DNA of 64,000 nucleotides from Mycolicibacterium frederiksbergense (GCF_029893345.1 NZ_JARXVE010000002.1:496001-560000), one strand, 5' to 3'; positions 8,921-18,119 are shown, counted from the stretch's first letter. Numbers and translations are program-made. Notes: generated by a model not told the origin, from the letters alone.

Positions 8921-10572
8921 GTCGCGAGCTCTTTCATGTTCGCCAGGCCCTGCTGCTGCGCCTCATCGAGGAAGTCGGGCAGTGGGGCCCGCAGCTCGGG
9001 CAGCACCTCATGGTCGAGCAGTGCCTGCAGGTCGGCCTGCCTGGCGCTGCGGCCCGCCTGGTTGTCGAGTTCCTGTGCGCCCGAAGGGGTTGCGTAGTCG
9101 TACAACTCGTGATGGACGGGCCGCGACGAGTCGATGTCCATGCTGCCGGGCTTCCAGTACGTGTACATGCCGAGCTTGGCGTCGCGGGTTCGCACGGCGA
9201 CGATGTGGCTGGGCGCCGAGGTCGGGATGTTCGTCGGCGGGCCGGCGGCGCCGAATACCTTCTGTGCGAGTGGGGATTTCAGCAACGCCGCCATCTCCTC
9301 CACGGACATGTCGTCGGTGGCGTGCGCGATCCACCGCCGCCCCGGCGCTCCGGCGTCGGCGGCGATGCCGGCAATGTCGGCTCGGCCGGCCAGGTAGGAG
9401 TACCGGGAATCCGATCTCCAGCTCGCTCCGCCGTGCGCGATGGTCAGCAGCAGCGGCGCGAGGTCGGCACTGGAGGTGAGCTGTGTCCGGGTTTGGCCCG
9501 CAGTTGGGGTGAGGTGACCGTGCGGATCACGGATGTAGAGCGGTACCCGAATGCTCTCCTCGTAGACCGCGGCGCCCTTGCCGCGCAGGCCGTGCGAGCC
9601 GGCGTACTCGCCGTGGTCGGAGGTGAACACCACGACGGTGTTGTTGTCGATGTCAGGCCTGGCCGCGAGGGTGTCGAGCACTCGGCCGATCTGGGTGTCC
9701 ACCTGCTGCTGCAACCACAGGTACATGTCCAGGCACCGCGCCCATTGCGCCGCCGCGTCGGGTCCGGTGTAGTTCAACGCGCCGGTCAGCAACGGCGACA
9801 TGAAGTTCATGTAGTCGATCTGCAACTGGGGTTTACCTCGCCGCCGCAGATCCTCGGCGGTCTCGAAGTTCACCGGCTTCGCGCTGAACCAGTGTGGAAC
9901 ATCCTCGGGCAGTGGATTCTTCGGCCACCAGCAGATGTCGTGTGGATTGACCAGCGAGACCGTCGTGCACCACGGGCCGTCGGCCGCGTGGGCGTCGAAC
10001 CATCCGGTGAACTGGTCCACGATCGACGGGTCCTGCTGCAAGCCCTGATTGGGTGCGCCGTTGGGCGACGGGTAGGTGCCGCCGGAGAAGCCGTGGACGT
10101 CCAGCCCGTCGGGGGTGTTGTCGGCCACGCTGCCCAGATGCCATTTGCCCCACCACCAGGTGCGGTATCCGGCGTCGCGCAGCATCGTGCCCCAGGTCGG
10201 GAATCGGGCCGCCAGCGTCGACTCGGTGGGGCCCTCGCCGGTGTACAGGCACCCGGTCTGGTGCGAGTACAGCCCGGTGGTCAGCACCCCGCGAGATGGG
10301 GTGCACATGTTCGACGCACTGTAGTGCGAGTCGAACGAGGTGCTGCGCGCCCGCAGACGCTCGAGGTTGGGCAGCAACGCGCCGAGCTGCTCGGTATCGG
10401 GGAACCACTGTGGCGCGCGCATCTGGTCGACGATGACGACCAGGATGTTGGGCTGGCCGGTCGCGCTCGGGCCGCGCCTGCTCAGCAGTTCGTAGCCACC
10501 GAATCCCACCGCAGCCGCACCGGCGGCCGCAGCCGCACCACCCAGGACTGCCCGTCTGCTGAGCTCTGCCAT
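8905..10572 (-). CDS. TAT-exported sulfatase
   Basis: A 555-residue arylsulfatase-family hydrolase. The twin-arginine signal SRRAVLGG, followed by an Ala-rich hydrophobic stretch, sends it folded across the membrane. The metal-binding start NILVVIVDQMR and the active-site motif CTPSRGVLTTG (near residue 112) identify a Cys-type sulfatase, whose cysteine is converted to formylglycine by a separate enzyme. A TSDHGEYAGSHG block supplies more metal ligands. The natural sulfate ester is unknown. It is divergent from tldD (50-base gap). The 3' end is part of the 26-bp repeat, so the last residues LRGG and stop lie in the repeat unit. Confidence 0.9.
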   Translation of the reverse strand: MAELSRRAVLGGAAAAAGAAAVGFGGYELLSRRGPSATGQPNILVVIVDQMRAPQWFPDTEQLGALLPNLERLRARSTSFDSHYSASNMCTPSRGVLTTGLYSHQTGCLYTGEGPTESTLAARFPTWGTMLRDAGYRTWWWGKWHLGSVADNTPDGLDVHGFSGGTYPSPNGAPNQGLQQDPSIVDQFTGWFDAHAADGPWCTTVSLVNPHDICWWPKNPLPEDVPHWFSAKPVNFETAEDLRRRGKPQLQIDYMNFMSPLLTGALNYTGPDAAAQWARCLDMYLWLQQQVDTQIGRVLDTLAARPDIDNNTVVVFTSDHGEYAGSHGLRGKGAAVYEESIRVPLYIRDPHGHLTPTAGQTRTQLTSSADLAPLLLTIAHGGASWRSDSRYSYLAGRADIAGIAADAGAPGRRWIAHATDDMSVEEMAALLKSPLAQKVFGAAGPPTNIPTSAPSHIVAVRTRDAKLGMYTYWKPGSMDIDSSRPVHHELYDYATPSGAQELDNQAGRSARQADLQALLDHEVLPELRAPLPDFLDEAQQQGLANMKELATLRGG

Positions 10573-10622
10573 GGACTCAGGGTATGGCTCTTACCCTGAG
10601 AAACACCCTTTACTGTGAGGAT

Positions 10623-12140
10623 GTGACAGCTCAGCGACGTGTAGACGCCGATTTCCTGGAGCTGCCCCGGTTCGAGCTGGCTGATGCGGCACTGTCCGCC
10701 GCGGCCGAGGCCGGTGCAAGCTACGCCGATTTGCGGATTCACCGCATCACCACCGAGATCATCCAGCTGCGTGACGGTGCACTGGAGACCTCCGTGGTCA
10801 ACCGGGAGATCGGTCTGGCGGTGCGGGTGATCGTGGACGGTGCGTGGGGGTTCGCCTCACACGCCGAGCTGGCCCCGGAGGTCGCCGCGCAGACCGCGCG
10901 CCGTGCCGTGCAGGTGGCCACCACGCTGGGGCCGCTGAACGCCGAGTGCATCGAGCTGGCCCCCGAACCCGTCTACACCGACGTGACCTGGGTGTCCGAC
11001 TATGGTGTCGACCCGTTCACCGTGCCCGCCTCCGACAAGATCGCCCTGCTCGGCGAATACTCGCACCGGCTGCTGGCATCCGACGGCGTGGACCACGTGT
11101 CGGCCGGGGTGCATGCGGTCAAGGAGCAGACGTTCTACGCCGACACCTTCGGGTCGTCGATCACCCAGCAGCGGGTCCGGGTGATGCCGACCCTGGAGGC
11201 GGTGGCCGTCGACTCCGCCGCGGGATCGTTCGAGACCATGCGCACCCTGGCGCCCCCGACCGCGCGCGGCTGGGAAGCGTTGGCCGGGGACCAGGTGTGG
11301 GACTGGTCTGCTGAACTTGCCGAGCTGCCGACCCTGCTGGCCGAGAAGACCAAGGCGCCCTCGGTCGTGGCCGGACCCACCGACCTGGTGATCGACCCGT
11401 CCAATCTGTGGCTGACCATCCACGAATCGATCGGACACGCCACCGAATACGACCGGGCGATCGGCTACGAGGCGGCCTACGCCGGTACGTCGTTCGCCAC
11501 CCCGGACAAGCTGGGCGCCATGCGCTACGGCTCACCGGTGATGAATGTGACCGCCGATCGAACCGTGGAGTTCGGTTTGGCCACAGTCGGTTTCGACGAC
11601 GAAGGAGTGCGAGCGCAGAGCTGGGACCTGGTGCGCGACGGCACCTTCGTCGGCTACCAGCTGGACCGGGTGTTCGCGCGGCGGCTCGGGCAGGCTCGCT
11701 CCAACGGTTGCTCGTATGCCGATTCGCCGCATCACGTGCCGATCCAGCGGATGGCCAATGTGTCGCTGCAGCCCGGCCAGGAGGACCTGAGCACCCAGGA
11801 CTTGATCTCGCGGGTGTCCGACGGCATCTACGTCGTCGGCGACAAGAGCTGGTCGATCGACATGCAGCGGTACAACTTCCAGTTCACCGGACAGCGGTTC
11901 TACCGGATCCGCGACGGCAAACTGGACGGTCAGTTGCGCGACGTCGCCTACCAAGCCACCACCACCGATTTCTGGGGTGCGATGGAAGCCGTTGGCGGAC
12001 CGTCCACCTGGCGGCTGGGCGGGGCGTTCAACTGCGGTAAGGCGCAGCCCGGGCAGGTAGCGCCGGTCAGCCATGGCTGTCCCAGCGCGCTGTTCCGCGG
12101 CGTCAACGTACTCAACACCCGGACGGAGGGCGGCCGATGA
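10623..12140 (+). CDS. tldD: TldD metalloprotease subunit
   Basis: A 505-residue TldD homologue. TldD and TldE form a heterodimeric zinc protease that degrades unfolded peptides and matures some peptide antibiotics. The zinc motif HESIGH lies near residue 270 (TIHESIGHATEYD), followed by a C-terminal half with the TldD/PmbA beta-rich fold. The GTG at 10623 follows GAGGAT closely and starts the conserved part soon after; the frame stays open 39 bases further up. The stop overlaps the ATG of tldE, so the two subunits are made together. Confidence 0.92.
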   Translation: MTAQRRVDADFLELPRFELADAALSAAAEAGASYADLRIHRITTEIIQLRDGALETSVVNREIGLAVRVIVDGAWGFASHAELAPEVAAQTARRAVQVATTLGPLNAECIELAPEPVYTDVTWVSDYGVDPFTVPASDKIALLGEYSHRLLASDGVDHVSAGVHAVKEQTFYADTFGSSITQQRVRVMPTLEAVAVDSAAGSFETMRTLAPPTARGWEALAGDQVWDWSAELAELPTLLAEKTKAPSVVAGPTDLVIDPSNLWLTIHESIGHATEYDRAIGYEAAYAGTSFATPDKLGAMRYGSPVMNVTADRTVEFGLATVGFDDEGVRAQSWDLVRDGTFVGYQLDRVFARRLGQARSNGCSYADSPHHVPIQRMANVSLQPGQEDLSTQDLISRVSDGIYVVGDKSWSIDMQRYNFQFTGQRFYRIRDGKLDGQLRDVAYQATTTDFWGAMEAVGGPSTWRLGGAFNCGKAQPGQVAPVSHGCPSALFRGVNVLNTRTEGGR

Positions 12141-13498
12141 TCGGCGCACAGCAGGTCGTCGACATCGCCTTGGCCGCCGCAGGTCCCGGTGCCGAAACCG
12201 TGGTGCTGGTCACCGATCGGGCCGACGCCTCGCTGCGCTGGGCCGGCAATTCGATGACCACCAACGGGGAGACGGTCAGCCGCACCACCACGGTGATTTC
12301 GATTGTGCGACACGGGGACAAGGCCCATGTCGGGTCGGTGCGCTCCGCCGAGGTGGATCCGGCGGTGATCCCGGAGCTGGTGGCCGCCGCGCAGCGGGCC
12401 GCATTGACCTCGCCGGAGGCGCGTGATGCCGCACCGCCGCTGCCGGGCACCGATGTGCCGGCCGACTGGGATGCGCCGGTGGCCGGCGCCGGCTCGCAGG
12501 TGTTCACCGGCATCGCCGACGATCTGGCCAAAGGTTTCGCCGGTTCCGACCAGCTCTACGGGTATGCCCGCCACGTCATGGAGACGACGTTCGTGGCCAC
12601 CTCGGCCGGACTGCGCCGGCGCTACACCCAACCGACCGGGTCGGTGGAGATCAACGCGAAACGCGACGGGGCAAGCGTCTGGGCCGGGGTGAGTACCCCG
12701 GATTTCGTTGACGTGCAGGTGGATTCGCTGCTCGATGAGCTGTCGCTGAAGCTGGGATGGGCGCAGCGCACGGTCGAGTTGCCGGCCGGGCGGTACGAGA
12801 CGATCATGCCGCCCTCGACGGTCGCGGACATGATGATCTACCTGACCTGGGCCATGGACGGCCGCGGCGCGCAGGAAGGGCGCACCGCATTGTCGGCACC
12901 CGGCGGCACCAGGGTCGGGGAGAAGCTCACCGACCTCGGCCTGACCCTGTACTCCGACCCGTTCGCAAAGTCGCTGGCCTGTCAGCCGTTCGTCGCGGTA
13001 CCGAGTTCCTCGGAGCGGGTGTCGATCTTCGACAACGGCATGGACATCGGCCGGGTGGACTGGATCCGCGACGGGGTGGTCAACGCGCTGGCCTACCCAC
13101 GGGCGGTGGCCGCCGAATACGGCACACCCGTCGCGGTGCCCGCCGACAACCTGCTGATGACCGGCGGGACAACCGATCTGGCCGACATGATTGCCGGCAC
13201 CGAGCGCGGTCTGTTGCTGACCACGCTGTGGTACATCCGCGAGGTCGACCCCACCGTGCTGCTGTTGACCGGGCTGACCCGTGACGGCGTCTACCTGATC
13301 GAGGATGGTGAGGTGACGGCCGCGGTGAACAACTTCCGGTTCAACGAGAGCCCGCTGGACCTGCTGCGCCGGGCCACCGAGGCCGGCGTCAGCGAGGTCA
13401 CCCTGCCGCGCGAGTGGGGCGATTGGGCGACCCGCGCGGCGATGCCGACGCTGCGGATCCCGGACTTCCACATGTCCTCGGTGAGCCAGGCGCAATGA
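12137..13498 (+). CDS. tldE: TldE/PmbA protease subunit
   Basis: A 453-residue partner of TldD. It has the same overall fold (LRWAGNSMTTNGETVSR near the N-terminus, PPSTVADMMIYL in the middle) but lacks the HExxxH zinc motif, as expected of TldE/PmbA. Start ATG overlaps the tldD stop by four bases. The TldE subunit lines the cavity of the heterodimer. A membrane-protein gene follows 15 bases downstream and may be cotranscribed. Confidence 0.9.
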   Translation: MIGAQQVVDIALAAAGPGAETVVLVTDRADASLRWAGNSMTTNGETVSRTTTVISIVRHGDKAHVGSVRSAEVDPAVIPELVAAAQRAALTSPEARDAAPPLPGTDVPADWDAPVAGAGSQVFTGIADDLAKGFAGSDQLYGYARHVMETTFVATSAGLRRRYTQPTGSVEINAKRDGASVWAGVSTPDFVDVQVDSLLDELSLKLGWAQRTVELPAGRYETIMPPSTVADMMIYLTWAMDGRGAQEGRTALSAPGGTRVGEKLTDLGLTLYSDPFAKSLACQPFVAVPSSSERVSIFDNGMDIGRVDWIRDGVVNALAYPRAVAAEYGTPVAVPADNLLMTGGTTDLADMIAGTERGLLLTTLWYIREVDPTVLLLTGLTRDGVYLIEDGEVTAAVNNFRFNESPLDLLRRATEAGVSEVTLPREWGDWATRAAMPTLRIPDFHMSSVSQAQ

Positions 13499-13513
13499 TC
13501 TAGAAAGGGGCCG

Positions 13514-14242
13514 ATGTTCTCGTCGCAACGGCAATTCACGGTGTACGGCCCGTCGCACTGGGCCGCGATCGCCGTGTTTGCCGCGGGGGCGGTGCTGCTG
13601 GTCTGGCTCGGGCGCAGACAAACCGAACGTCAATCGCGGGTGCTCGGCCGTGTCCTCGGTGCGCTGACGGCCGCGATCTACGTCGCGGCGTTCGTCTACG
13701 TACTCATCCCGCCGTCGATCGAACGGTCGGTGCCGCTGCGGTTGACCGATCTTGCGACCGTCGTCGGCGCCTACGCGCTGTGGTCGCAACGGCAGTGGGC
13801 GTTCGTGCTCACCTATTACTGGGGCCTGGTGCTCAGCACGCAGGCGCTGATCTCGCCGGTGCTCAAGAGCCCGGATTTCCCGCACTACGAGTTCCTGGCG
13901 TTCTGGTCGATCCACCTGTTTGTGGTCTGGGCGGCAATCTATTTGACCTGGGGTCGCGGGATGCGCCCGAACTGGCGCAGCTACCGATTCGTGGCGCTGG
14001 TGACCGCGGTGTGGGCGGCGGGGACCATGACGTTCAACGCTATTGCCGGAACCAACTACGGCTTCCTCAACGCGAAACCCGCCACCGCGTCGCTGCTCGA
14101 CGTCCTGGGTCCGTGGCCGGTCTATGTGCTGACGGCCAGCGCCCTGGTCCTCGTGGTGTGGGCGCTGATGACCTGGCCATGGCAGCGCCGGCGGGGGCTC
14201 GAGGCCGACCGCGACATGAACAATCCGGCTGGTGTCCGGTAA
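13514..14242 (+). CDS. TIGR02206/YwaF-like integral membrane protein
   Basis: A 242-residue protein with about seven membrane helices. The pattern (YGPSHW near the N-terminus, PLRLTDLATVVG, then WSIHLFVVWAAIY and GTNYGFLN) matches the TIGR02206/YwaF family of unknown function. The start ATG has AAAGGGG upstream. It follows tldE closely and precedes the carboxymuconolactone-decarboxylase-like gene by 17 bases, so the four genes from tldD on may form one operon. Confidence 0.8.
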   Translation: MFSSQRQFTVYGPSHWAAIAVFAAGAVLLVWLGRRQTERQSRVLGRVLGALTAAIYVAAFVYVLIPPSIERSVPLRLTDLATVVGAYALWSQRQWAFVLTYYWGLVLSTQALISPVLKSPDFPHYEFLAFWSIHLFVVWAAIYLTWGRGMRPNWRSYRFVALVTAVWAAGTMTFNAIAGTNYGFLNAKPATASLLDVLGPWPVYVLTASALVLVVWALMTWPWQRRRGLEADRDMNNPAGVR

Positions 14243-14259
14243 TCGCCCCGGCGGCGACC

Positions 14260-15093
14260 ATGGTGGTGGATACTGCCGTTGTGTCTGCCGATGTGCTCCA
14301 TGAGTTGACGCATCTGGTCGCGTTGTCGCCACCACGGCTGGTCGATATCAACGCGGCGGTGCGGGAGGTGTGTGCCTCGACGCTGGGGTTGCCCCCCCTG
14401 CCGGCCGAGACCGGCGGCGGCGCGGTCGACCCGATGGTGACCGAGTTCGCCGAACAGTTCAGCACCGACGTGACGGAGATCAACGCCGCTGCGCGAGCCG
14501 CCTTTTCCGATCTGCTCGGGCCCGACGTGTTCACCGTGTCGACGTTGATCTACGTGGCCGACTTCGTGCCGCGGATGCGCGCCGGTCTGTCCGCCCTGGG
14601 CGTGGACTGGCCGGCCGAGCCGGTGGCCTGGGACCACGACAGCAACCCGGCCGACTACGTGCTCGACGTCTTCCTCCCCGCGGTGGGGCGGATGCGCGCG
14701 TTGGACCCGGTGACCTCCGAGATGGTGCGGCTGCGCGGGGCCCGGCAGCACAACTGCCGACTGTGCAAGTCGCTGCGAGAGGCCGCGGCACTGGAGGCGG
14801 GCGCCACCGAGGCGGACTACGACGACATCGACCATTTCGAGAACTCGAATCTGTCCGATCGGCACAAGGCCGCGCTGCGCTACGTCGACGCGGTGATCTG
14901 GACCCCGGCCCGGGTTTCCGGTGACGAACTGCGCCAACACTTTTCGCAGGACGAGGCGGTCGAACTGACCCTCGACATCATGCGCAACGCCTGCAACAAG
15001 GTGGCCGTCGCACTCGGTGTCGATGAGGCCCGCGTCGACGAGGGAACCGAGCAGTACCGGCTGGGAGCCGACGGGCAACCGATCTACAGCTGA
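14260..15093 (+). CDS. Carboxymuconolactone decarboxylase/AhpD-like protein
   Basis: A 277-residue all-helical protein of the carboxymuconolactone decarboxylase (AhpD-like) superfamily. The motif HNCRLCKSL (near residue 165) gives the CxxC pair typical of the redox-active, peroxidase-reductase branch. The C-terminal half repeats the domain more weakly (DIMRNACNKVAVALG). The start could be the ATG at 14260 or the GTG at 14281; both are in frame and neither has a strong ribosome site. It likely works in the cytoplasm as an alkylhydroperoxidase-like or uncharacterised enzyme. It is convergent with the beta-lactamase-fold gene, two bases apart. Confidence 0.8.
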   Translation: MVVDTAVVSADVLHELTHLVALSPPRLVDINAAVREVCASTLGLPPLPAETGGGAVDPMVTEFAEQFSTDVTEINAAARAAFSDLLGPDVFTVSTLIYVADFVPRMRAGLSALGVDWPAEPVAWDHDSNPADYVLDVFLPAVGRMRALDPVTSEMVRLRGARQHNCRLCKSLREAAALEAGATEADYDDIDHFENSNLSDRHKAALRYVDAVIWTPARVSGDELRQHFSQDEAVELTLDIMRNACNKVAVALGVDEARVDEGTEQYRLGADGQPIYS

Positions 15094-15095
15094 GC

Positions 15096-16301
15096 TCAGC
15101 TCAGATTCAACCCTGGATAGATCTCATCGAGCACCGTGGGCAGCAGTGCGTTGGCCGTCGTCTTGCCCTCCGGTGACAGGGTCAGATTCGTCCAGATGAC
15201 CAGTGTCACATCGTGGTCCGGGTCATAACCCATATACGAGTTGAAGCCCGGCATCTCGCCGCCGTGGTAGTACATCGCAGCGTTCGAGCCGAACCGCTGA
15301 TAGCTGATGCCATAGCCGTACTGCTGCCCGTCGGGGTGGGCCGGGTCTTCGGGTCGCAGGCTCTCGCGCCACCGCTGGGTGAACCCGTCGTCGAACACCG
15401 CGCCGGTGCCCAGGGCTCGGATCCAGGTGGCCAGATCTTGGGCCGTGGAGATCGCGCCGCCGGCCGCGGTGGCATAGGACGAATTCTGATGGGTGTAGTC
15501 GATCGGCTGCACCGTTCCGGCCCGGGCGGCGGCGGCCAGGTCTGCGGGGTAGTTCTCATCGACCAACGCGTACAACGTCTTTCCGTACATGTAGCCGTGC
15601 GAATAGGGGTTGGGCAGGGCGGTGTCGTCGGCGGCGGGCAGCGTGGTGGCGCGCATGCCGAGCGGCTCGAACAGGCGGCGGCTGAACTGCTCGGCCAGTG
15701 GCGAGCCTCCGACCTTCTCGGCCACCAACCCCAGCAGCGCGTAGTTGGTGTTGCAGTACTCGTAGGCGGTGTCCGGTGCGGCCGTCGGTGGCTGCGCGAA
15801 GGCGATCGCCAGCACCTGTGCAGGGGTCCAGGGCTTCGCCGGGTCGGCGTCGAGCTGGGCCGACAGCTCCGGGGCGAACGTGTAGCAGTACAGGCCGCTG
15901 CGCATCGTCAGCAGGTCGGCCAGGGTGATGGCCTCGCCGTTGGGAACGTGGCGGACATACGCCGAGATCGGGTCGTCGAGGGTGAGCTTCCCATCCTGGG
16001 CCAGCAGCAGGATCAGCGCGGCCGTCATGGTCTTGGTGTTCGAGGCGATCCGGAAGTGGGTGTCGGGCTGCGGGGGCGTTTTCTTGCCCAGCTCGGTGGT
16101 GCCCACCTTCGCGGTGAAGGTGCCCTGCGGAGTTTGCAGCAGCACCAGCGCACCCGGCACCTGGAGTTTGTTGGCGGCGTTCTCCACGGCGGATTGAAAC
16201 GCAACGGGATCGATGGTGTTGAGGGCCGGTGTCGCCGGCGCCGAACATCCCACGAAGGCGAAGGTGAGGACTGCCGCCAGGGCGATCCGCGAACGTATCA
16301 T
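15096..16301 (-). CDS. Serine beta-lactamase-fold lipoprotein
   Basis: A 401-residue exported serine hydrolase of the class C beta-lactamase/D-Ala-D-Ala carboxypeptidase/esterase superfamily. The signal ends in a lipobox (AFVGCSAP), so it is probably anchored outside the membrane. The nucleophile motif is SNTKT (SxxK, near residue 85), the second motif YCN (YxN), and the third HGGEMPG (HxG). Such proteins act as peptidases, esterases or lactamases; the sequence does not say which. The ATG at 16301 was chosen as the start of the signal peptide; a TTG seven codons upstream is possible. Confidence 0.86.
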   Translation of the reverse strand: MIRSRIALAAVLTFAFVGCSAPATPALNTIDPVAFQSAVENAANKLQVPGALVLLQTPQGTFTAKVGTTELGKKTPPQPDTHFRIASNTKTMTAALILLLAQDGKLTLDDPISAYVRHVPNGEAITLADLLTMRSGLYCYTFAPELSAQLDADPAKPWTPAQVLAIAFAQPPTAAPDTAYEYCNTNYALLGLVAEKVGGSPLAEQFSRRLFEPLGMRATTLPAADDTALPNPYSHGYMYGKTLYALVDENYPADLAAAARAGTVQPIDYTHQNSSYATAAGGAISTAQDLATWIRALGTGAVFDDGFTQRWRESLRPEDPAHPDGQQYGYGISYQRFGSNAAMYYHGGEMPGFNSYMGYDPDHDVTLVIWTNLTLSPEGKTTANALLPTVLDEIYPGLNLS

Positions 16302-16391
16302 TGCTCCATCGTCCCTTGACAATCGGCTGAAGTGGTGTGAACAGCAAACCTGGGCGCCTCGGGTTCAGGTGTGTGCTGGTCCGAACCCTAG

Positions 16392-16464
16392 CGTTGAGTG
16401 CTACGCCAGGGCGCTGATTCTCCGATAATCGGGGGAAACCACAGCCCTGGTGTAGCACTCAATG
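16392..16464. repeat. Long inverted repeat over the threonine aldolase stop
   Basis: Two arms of about 23 bases (16392-16414 and 16442-16464) pair with about two mismatches. The loop contains a second small perfect palindrome (CCGAT A ATCGG). The left arm covers the stop codon of the threonine aldolase gene and the right arm lies in its last codons. The transcript would form a strong nested hairpin at the gene end, fitting a terminator that overlaps the coding sequence; a cruciform or mobile-element trace is also possible. Confidence 0.75.
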
Positions 16465-17441
16465 ACGGGGACAACCAGCGCCACATCATCCTCAGAGGCC
16501 GCGAAGTAGTCCCAGGACCTCGTCGATTTTGCCGAGATCGCGGCGTAGACAGCGGGTTCGAGGTCGACGAACACCTCATGGGCCTCGGTGGGGGAGGCCA
16601 ATGTCAGCCCGAGGGCCTGTAGCCCGGTGCTGAGCCGGGTGGCCATCCGGTTGCCGTGCGCGGCGTTGCGCAGCCACAGCCCGTCGTTCAACACCGCTTC
16701 GAACTCGGCCGCGACGTAGCGCTGCTTGCTGGCCAGTTGGCCGATCTGCTTCTGTATGAACTGAATTCCGTCGAACAACTCGGGGCGGCGCACCAGGATC
16801 GCGTCGCCCATCAACATGCCGTTCTTGGTGCCGCCCACGGTGACGATATCGGCGTCGTCGATGGCGTCTGGTGGGCGGATGTCCTGGGCGGCAATCGCAT
16901 TGGCGATCCGGGAGCCGTCAATGTGGACGAGCAGGTCGAGATCGTGGGCGTGGTCGATGAAATCCTTGATCGTCTGCGGGGCCCAGACTCGGCCGTTCTC
17001 GGTCGATTGGGCGATGGTGACGATGCGCGGTTGGGAGTGATGGACGGGCCCGCGTCGGGCCACCGCCTTGTCGAGGGCGGCTTGGTCGATGAGACCGTCA
17101 TCGCTGGGCAGTTTGGTCAGTTGGGCGCCGGAGAGCCGGACCGGCCCGCCCGCCTCGTCGATCAGTGAGTGCGCGATATCGCTGCACAGGATTTCCTGCC
17201 ACGGCCGGACGGCGGAGGCCAGTGCGATGATGTTGGCCGCGGTGCCGGTGAACGCGAACAGCACCTCGGCGTCGGGGGCATCGAAGACCGTCTTGATGGC
17301 CTCGGTGGCGCGTTGGGTGGCCGGGTCGTTGCCGTAGGACGCGACCGAGCCGCTGTTGGCCGCCGCGATCGCGTCGATCACCTGCGGGTGTGCGGGCGCG
17401 GCGTTGTCGGAGGCGAACGCATGTGAAACCACGTTCGCCAT
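16401..17441 (-). CDS. Low-specificity threonine aldolase-like PLP enzyme
   Basis: A 346-residue aspartate-aminotransferase-fold enzyme that splits threonine or related beta-hydroxy amino acids to glycine and an aldehyde. Visible marks are the N-terminal SHAFASDNAAPAHPQV, the SYGNDPAT block, the cofactor-stacking and Asp region LLVHIDGSRIANA, and the PLP lysine in VGGTKNGM (near residue 210). The start ATG is preceded by GGTGGGA. The last codons are part of a long inverted repeat. The 126-residue membrane protein lies 17 bases upstream on the same strand and may be cotranscribed. Confidence 0.85.
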   Translation of the reverse strand: MANVVSHAFASDNAAPAHPQVIDAIAAANSGSVASYGNDPATQRATEAIKTVFDAPDAEVLFAFTGTAANIIALASAVRPWQEILCSDIAHSLIDEAGGPVRLSGAQLTKLPSDDGLIDQAALDKAVARRGPVHHSQPRIVTIAQSTENGRVWAPQTIKDFIDHAHDLDLLVHIDGSRIANAIAAQDIRPPDAIDDADIVTVGGTKNGMLMGDAILVRRPELFDGIQFIQKQIGQLASKQRYVAAEFEAVLNDGLWLRNAAHGNRMATRLSTGLQALGLTLASPTEAHEVFVDLEPAVYAAISAKSTRSWDYFAASEDDVALVVPVIECYTRAVVSPDYRRISALA

Positions 17442-17458
17442 GATCCCACCGGGGACAG

Positions 17459-17839
17459 CTACGTCGAGGCGGCCTTCTTCTTGATCAGCAGCGCGGGCAG
17501 CACCACCGTGGCCACGGCGGTAACCAGCCAGACCACGACGGTGGCCCCGACCCATGACCCGATACCGCGGATAGCCAGGCCGTGGGTGAACACCGAGGCC
17601 AGGATCAGCGCCACCAGGGTCGAGACCAGCCCGATACCGCCCAGGAATGCCGAGGCGTAACGGCTGGCCATCTTGAGGAAGAACGGCGACAGGATCGCTT
17701 GTGCGACTGCGAAGATCACCACCGCGGTGATGAAGCCCCATGCCGATACCGAGACGCCGGGTATCAGCCATGCCGCCACCAGCAATCCGATTGCTGATGA
17801 GCCCAGGAAGATCGCGGTACGCAGCAGAATGCGGATCAC
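17459..17839 (-). CDS. Phage-holin-family-like small membrane protein
   Basis: A 126-residue protein with four hydrophobic segments (about residues 8-30, 34-55, 65-88 and 95-118) and a basic C-terminus (LLIKKKAAST). It resembles the actinobacterial phage-holin superfamily IV membrane proteins, which are common chromosomal genes and not phage lysis genes here. Function is unknown. It precedes the threonine aldolase gene in the same direction, and its promoter lies between it and the divergent tRNA gene. Confidence 0.7.
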   Translation of the reverse strand: MIRILLRTAIFLGSSAIGLLVAAWLIPGVSVSAWGFITAVVIFAVAQAILSPFFLKMASRYASAFLGGIGLVSTLVALILASVFTHGLAIRGIGSWVGATVVVWLVTAVATVVLPALLIKKKAAST

Positions 17840-17932
17840 CCGGCGAGCGTAACCGTGCAGGCCTGCTTACAGCCCCTGATTGGTGGCTGCCGACCAACTG
17901 TGTGGGACCATATTTCCGCGCAGACGCGCCCG

Positions 17933-18009
17933 GGGGCGGTAGCTCAGTCGGTTAGAGCCGTGGACTCATAATCCATTGGTCGCGGGTTCGAGCCCCGCCC
18001 GCCCCACCA
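17933..18009 (+). tRNA. tRNA with CAT anticodon (tRNA-Met or tRNA-Ile2)
   Basis: A complete cloverleaf: acceptor GGGGCGG/CCGCCCC, D-stem GCTC/GAGC, anticodon stem GTGGA/TCCAT around loop CTCATAA, T-stem GCGGG/CCCGC with loop TTCGAGC, discriminator A and encoded CCA. The anticodon CAT is at 17967-17969. It is not the initiator type. Elongator Met and lysidine-modified Ile2 tRNAs share this anticodon and cannot be told apart safely by eye. The 3' half is repeated at 23474, marking this gene as an island integration site. Confidence 0.95.
17973..18007 (+). repeat. Left attachment-type direct repeat (tRNA 3' end)
   Basis: The 35 bases from the anticodon stem to the first C of CCA are identical to 23474-23508. 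The two copies are 5,501 bp apart and flank the low-G+C defence genes. This is the pattern left by site-specific integration into a tRNA 3' end. No integrase gene is present between them. Confidence 0.85.
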
Positions 18010-18022
18010 AGTGTTTGTGTGA

Positions 18023-18119
18023 CGTCGGGTGATGCTTGACGTTTCTATGTCGGTTGATGCTTGACGGTGTTTCGGCTGATGCTTGACACCGGTTTCGGTT
18101 GATCCTTGACACTCCCTAG
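18023..18119 (+). mobile_element. IS481-type element end with iterated GATGCTTGAC
   Basis: Four copies of GATGCTTGAC or GATCCTTGAC begin at 18031, 18056, 18078 and 18101, spaced 22-25 bases. They directly precede a transposase start. The reverse complement (TGTCAAG...) resembles IS481-family termini. The segment 18066-18146 is repeated at 23543-23623 with about four mismatches, so the same IS end lies at both island borders. Confidence 0.7.

Noticed and set aside
8380..10599. 739-codon open frame on the plus strand
   Set aside because: Antisense to the epimerase and sulfatase genes and runs through the VNTR; no domain, composition typical of shadow frames.
11948..14335. 795-codon open frame on the minus strand
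   Set aside because: It lies antisense to tldD, tldE and the YwaF-like gene, has His/Arg/Gln-rich low-complexity sequence and no domain; an artefact of high G+C.
17459..17839. Holin-like protein near a tRNA as a phage lysis gene
   Set aside because: It lies outside the island repeats, belongs to a common actinobacterial membrane family, and no other phage structural or lysis genes are present.
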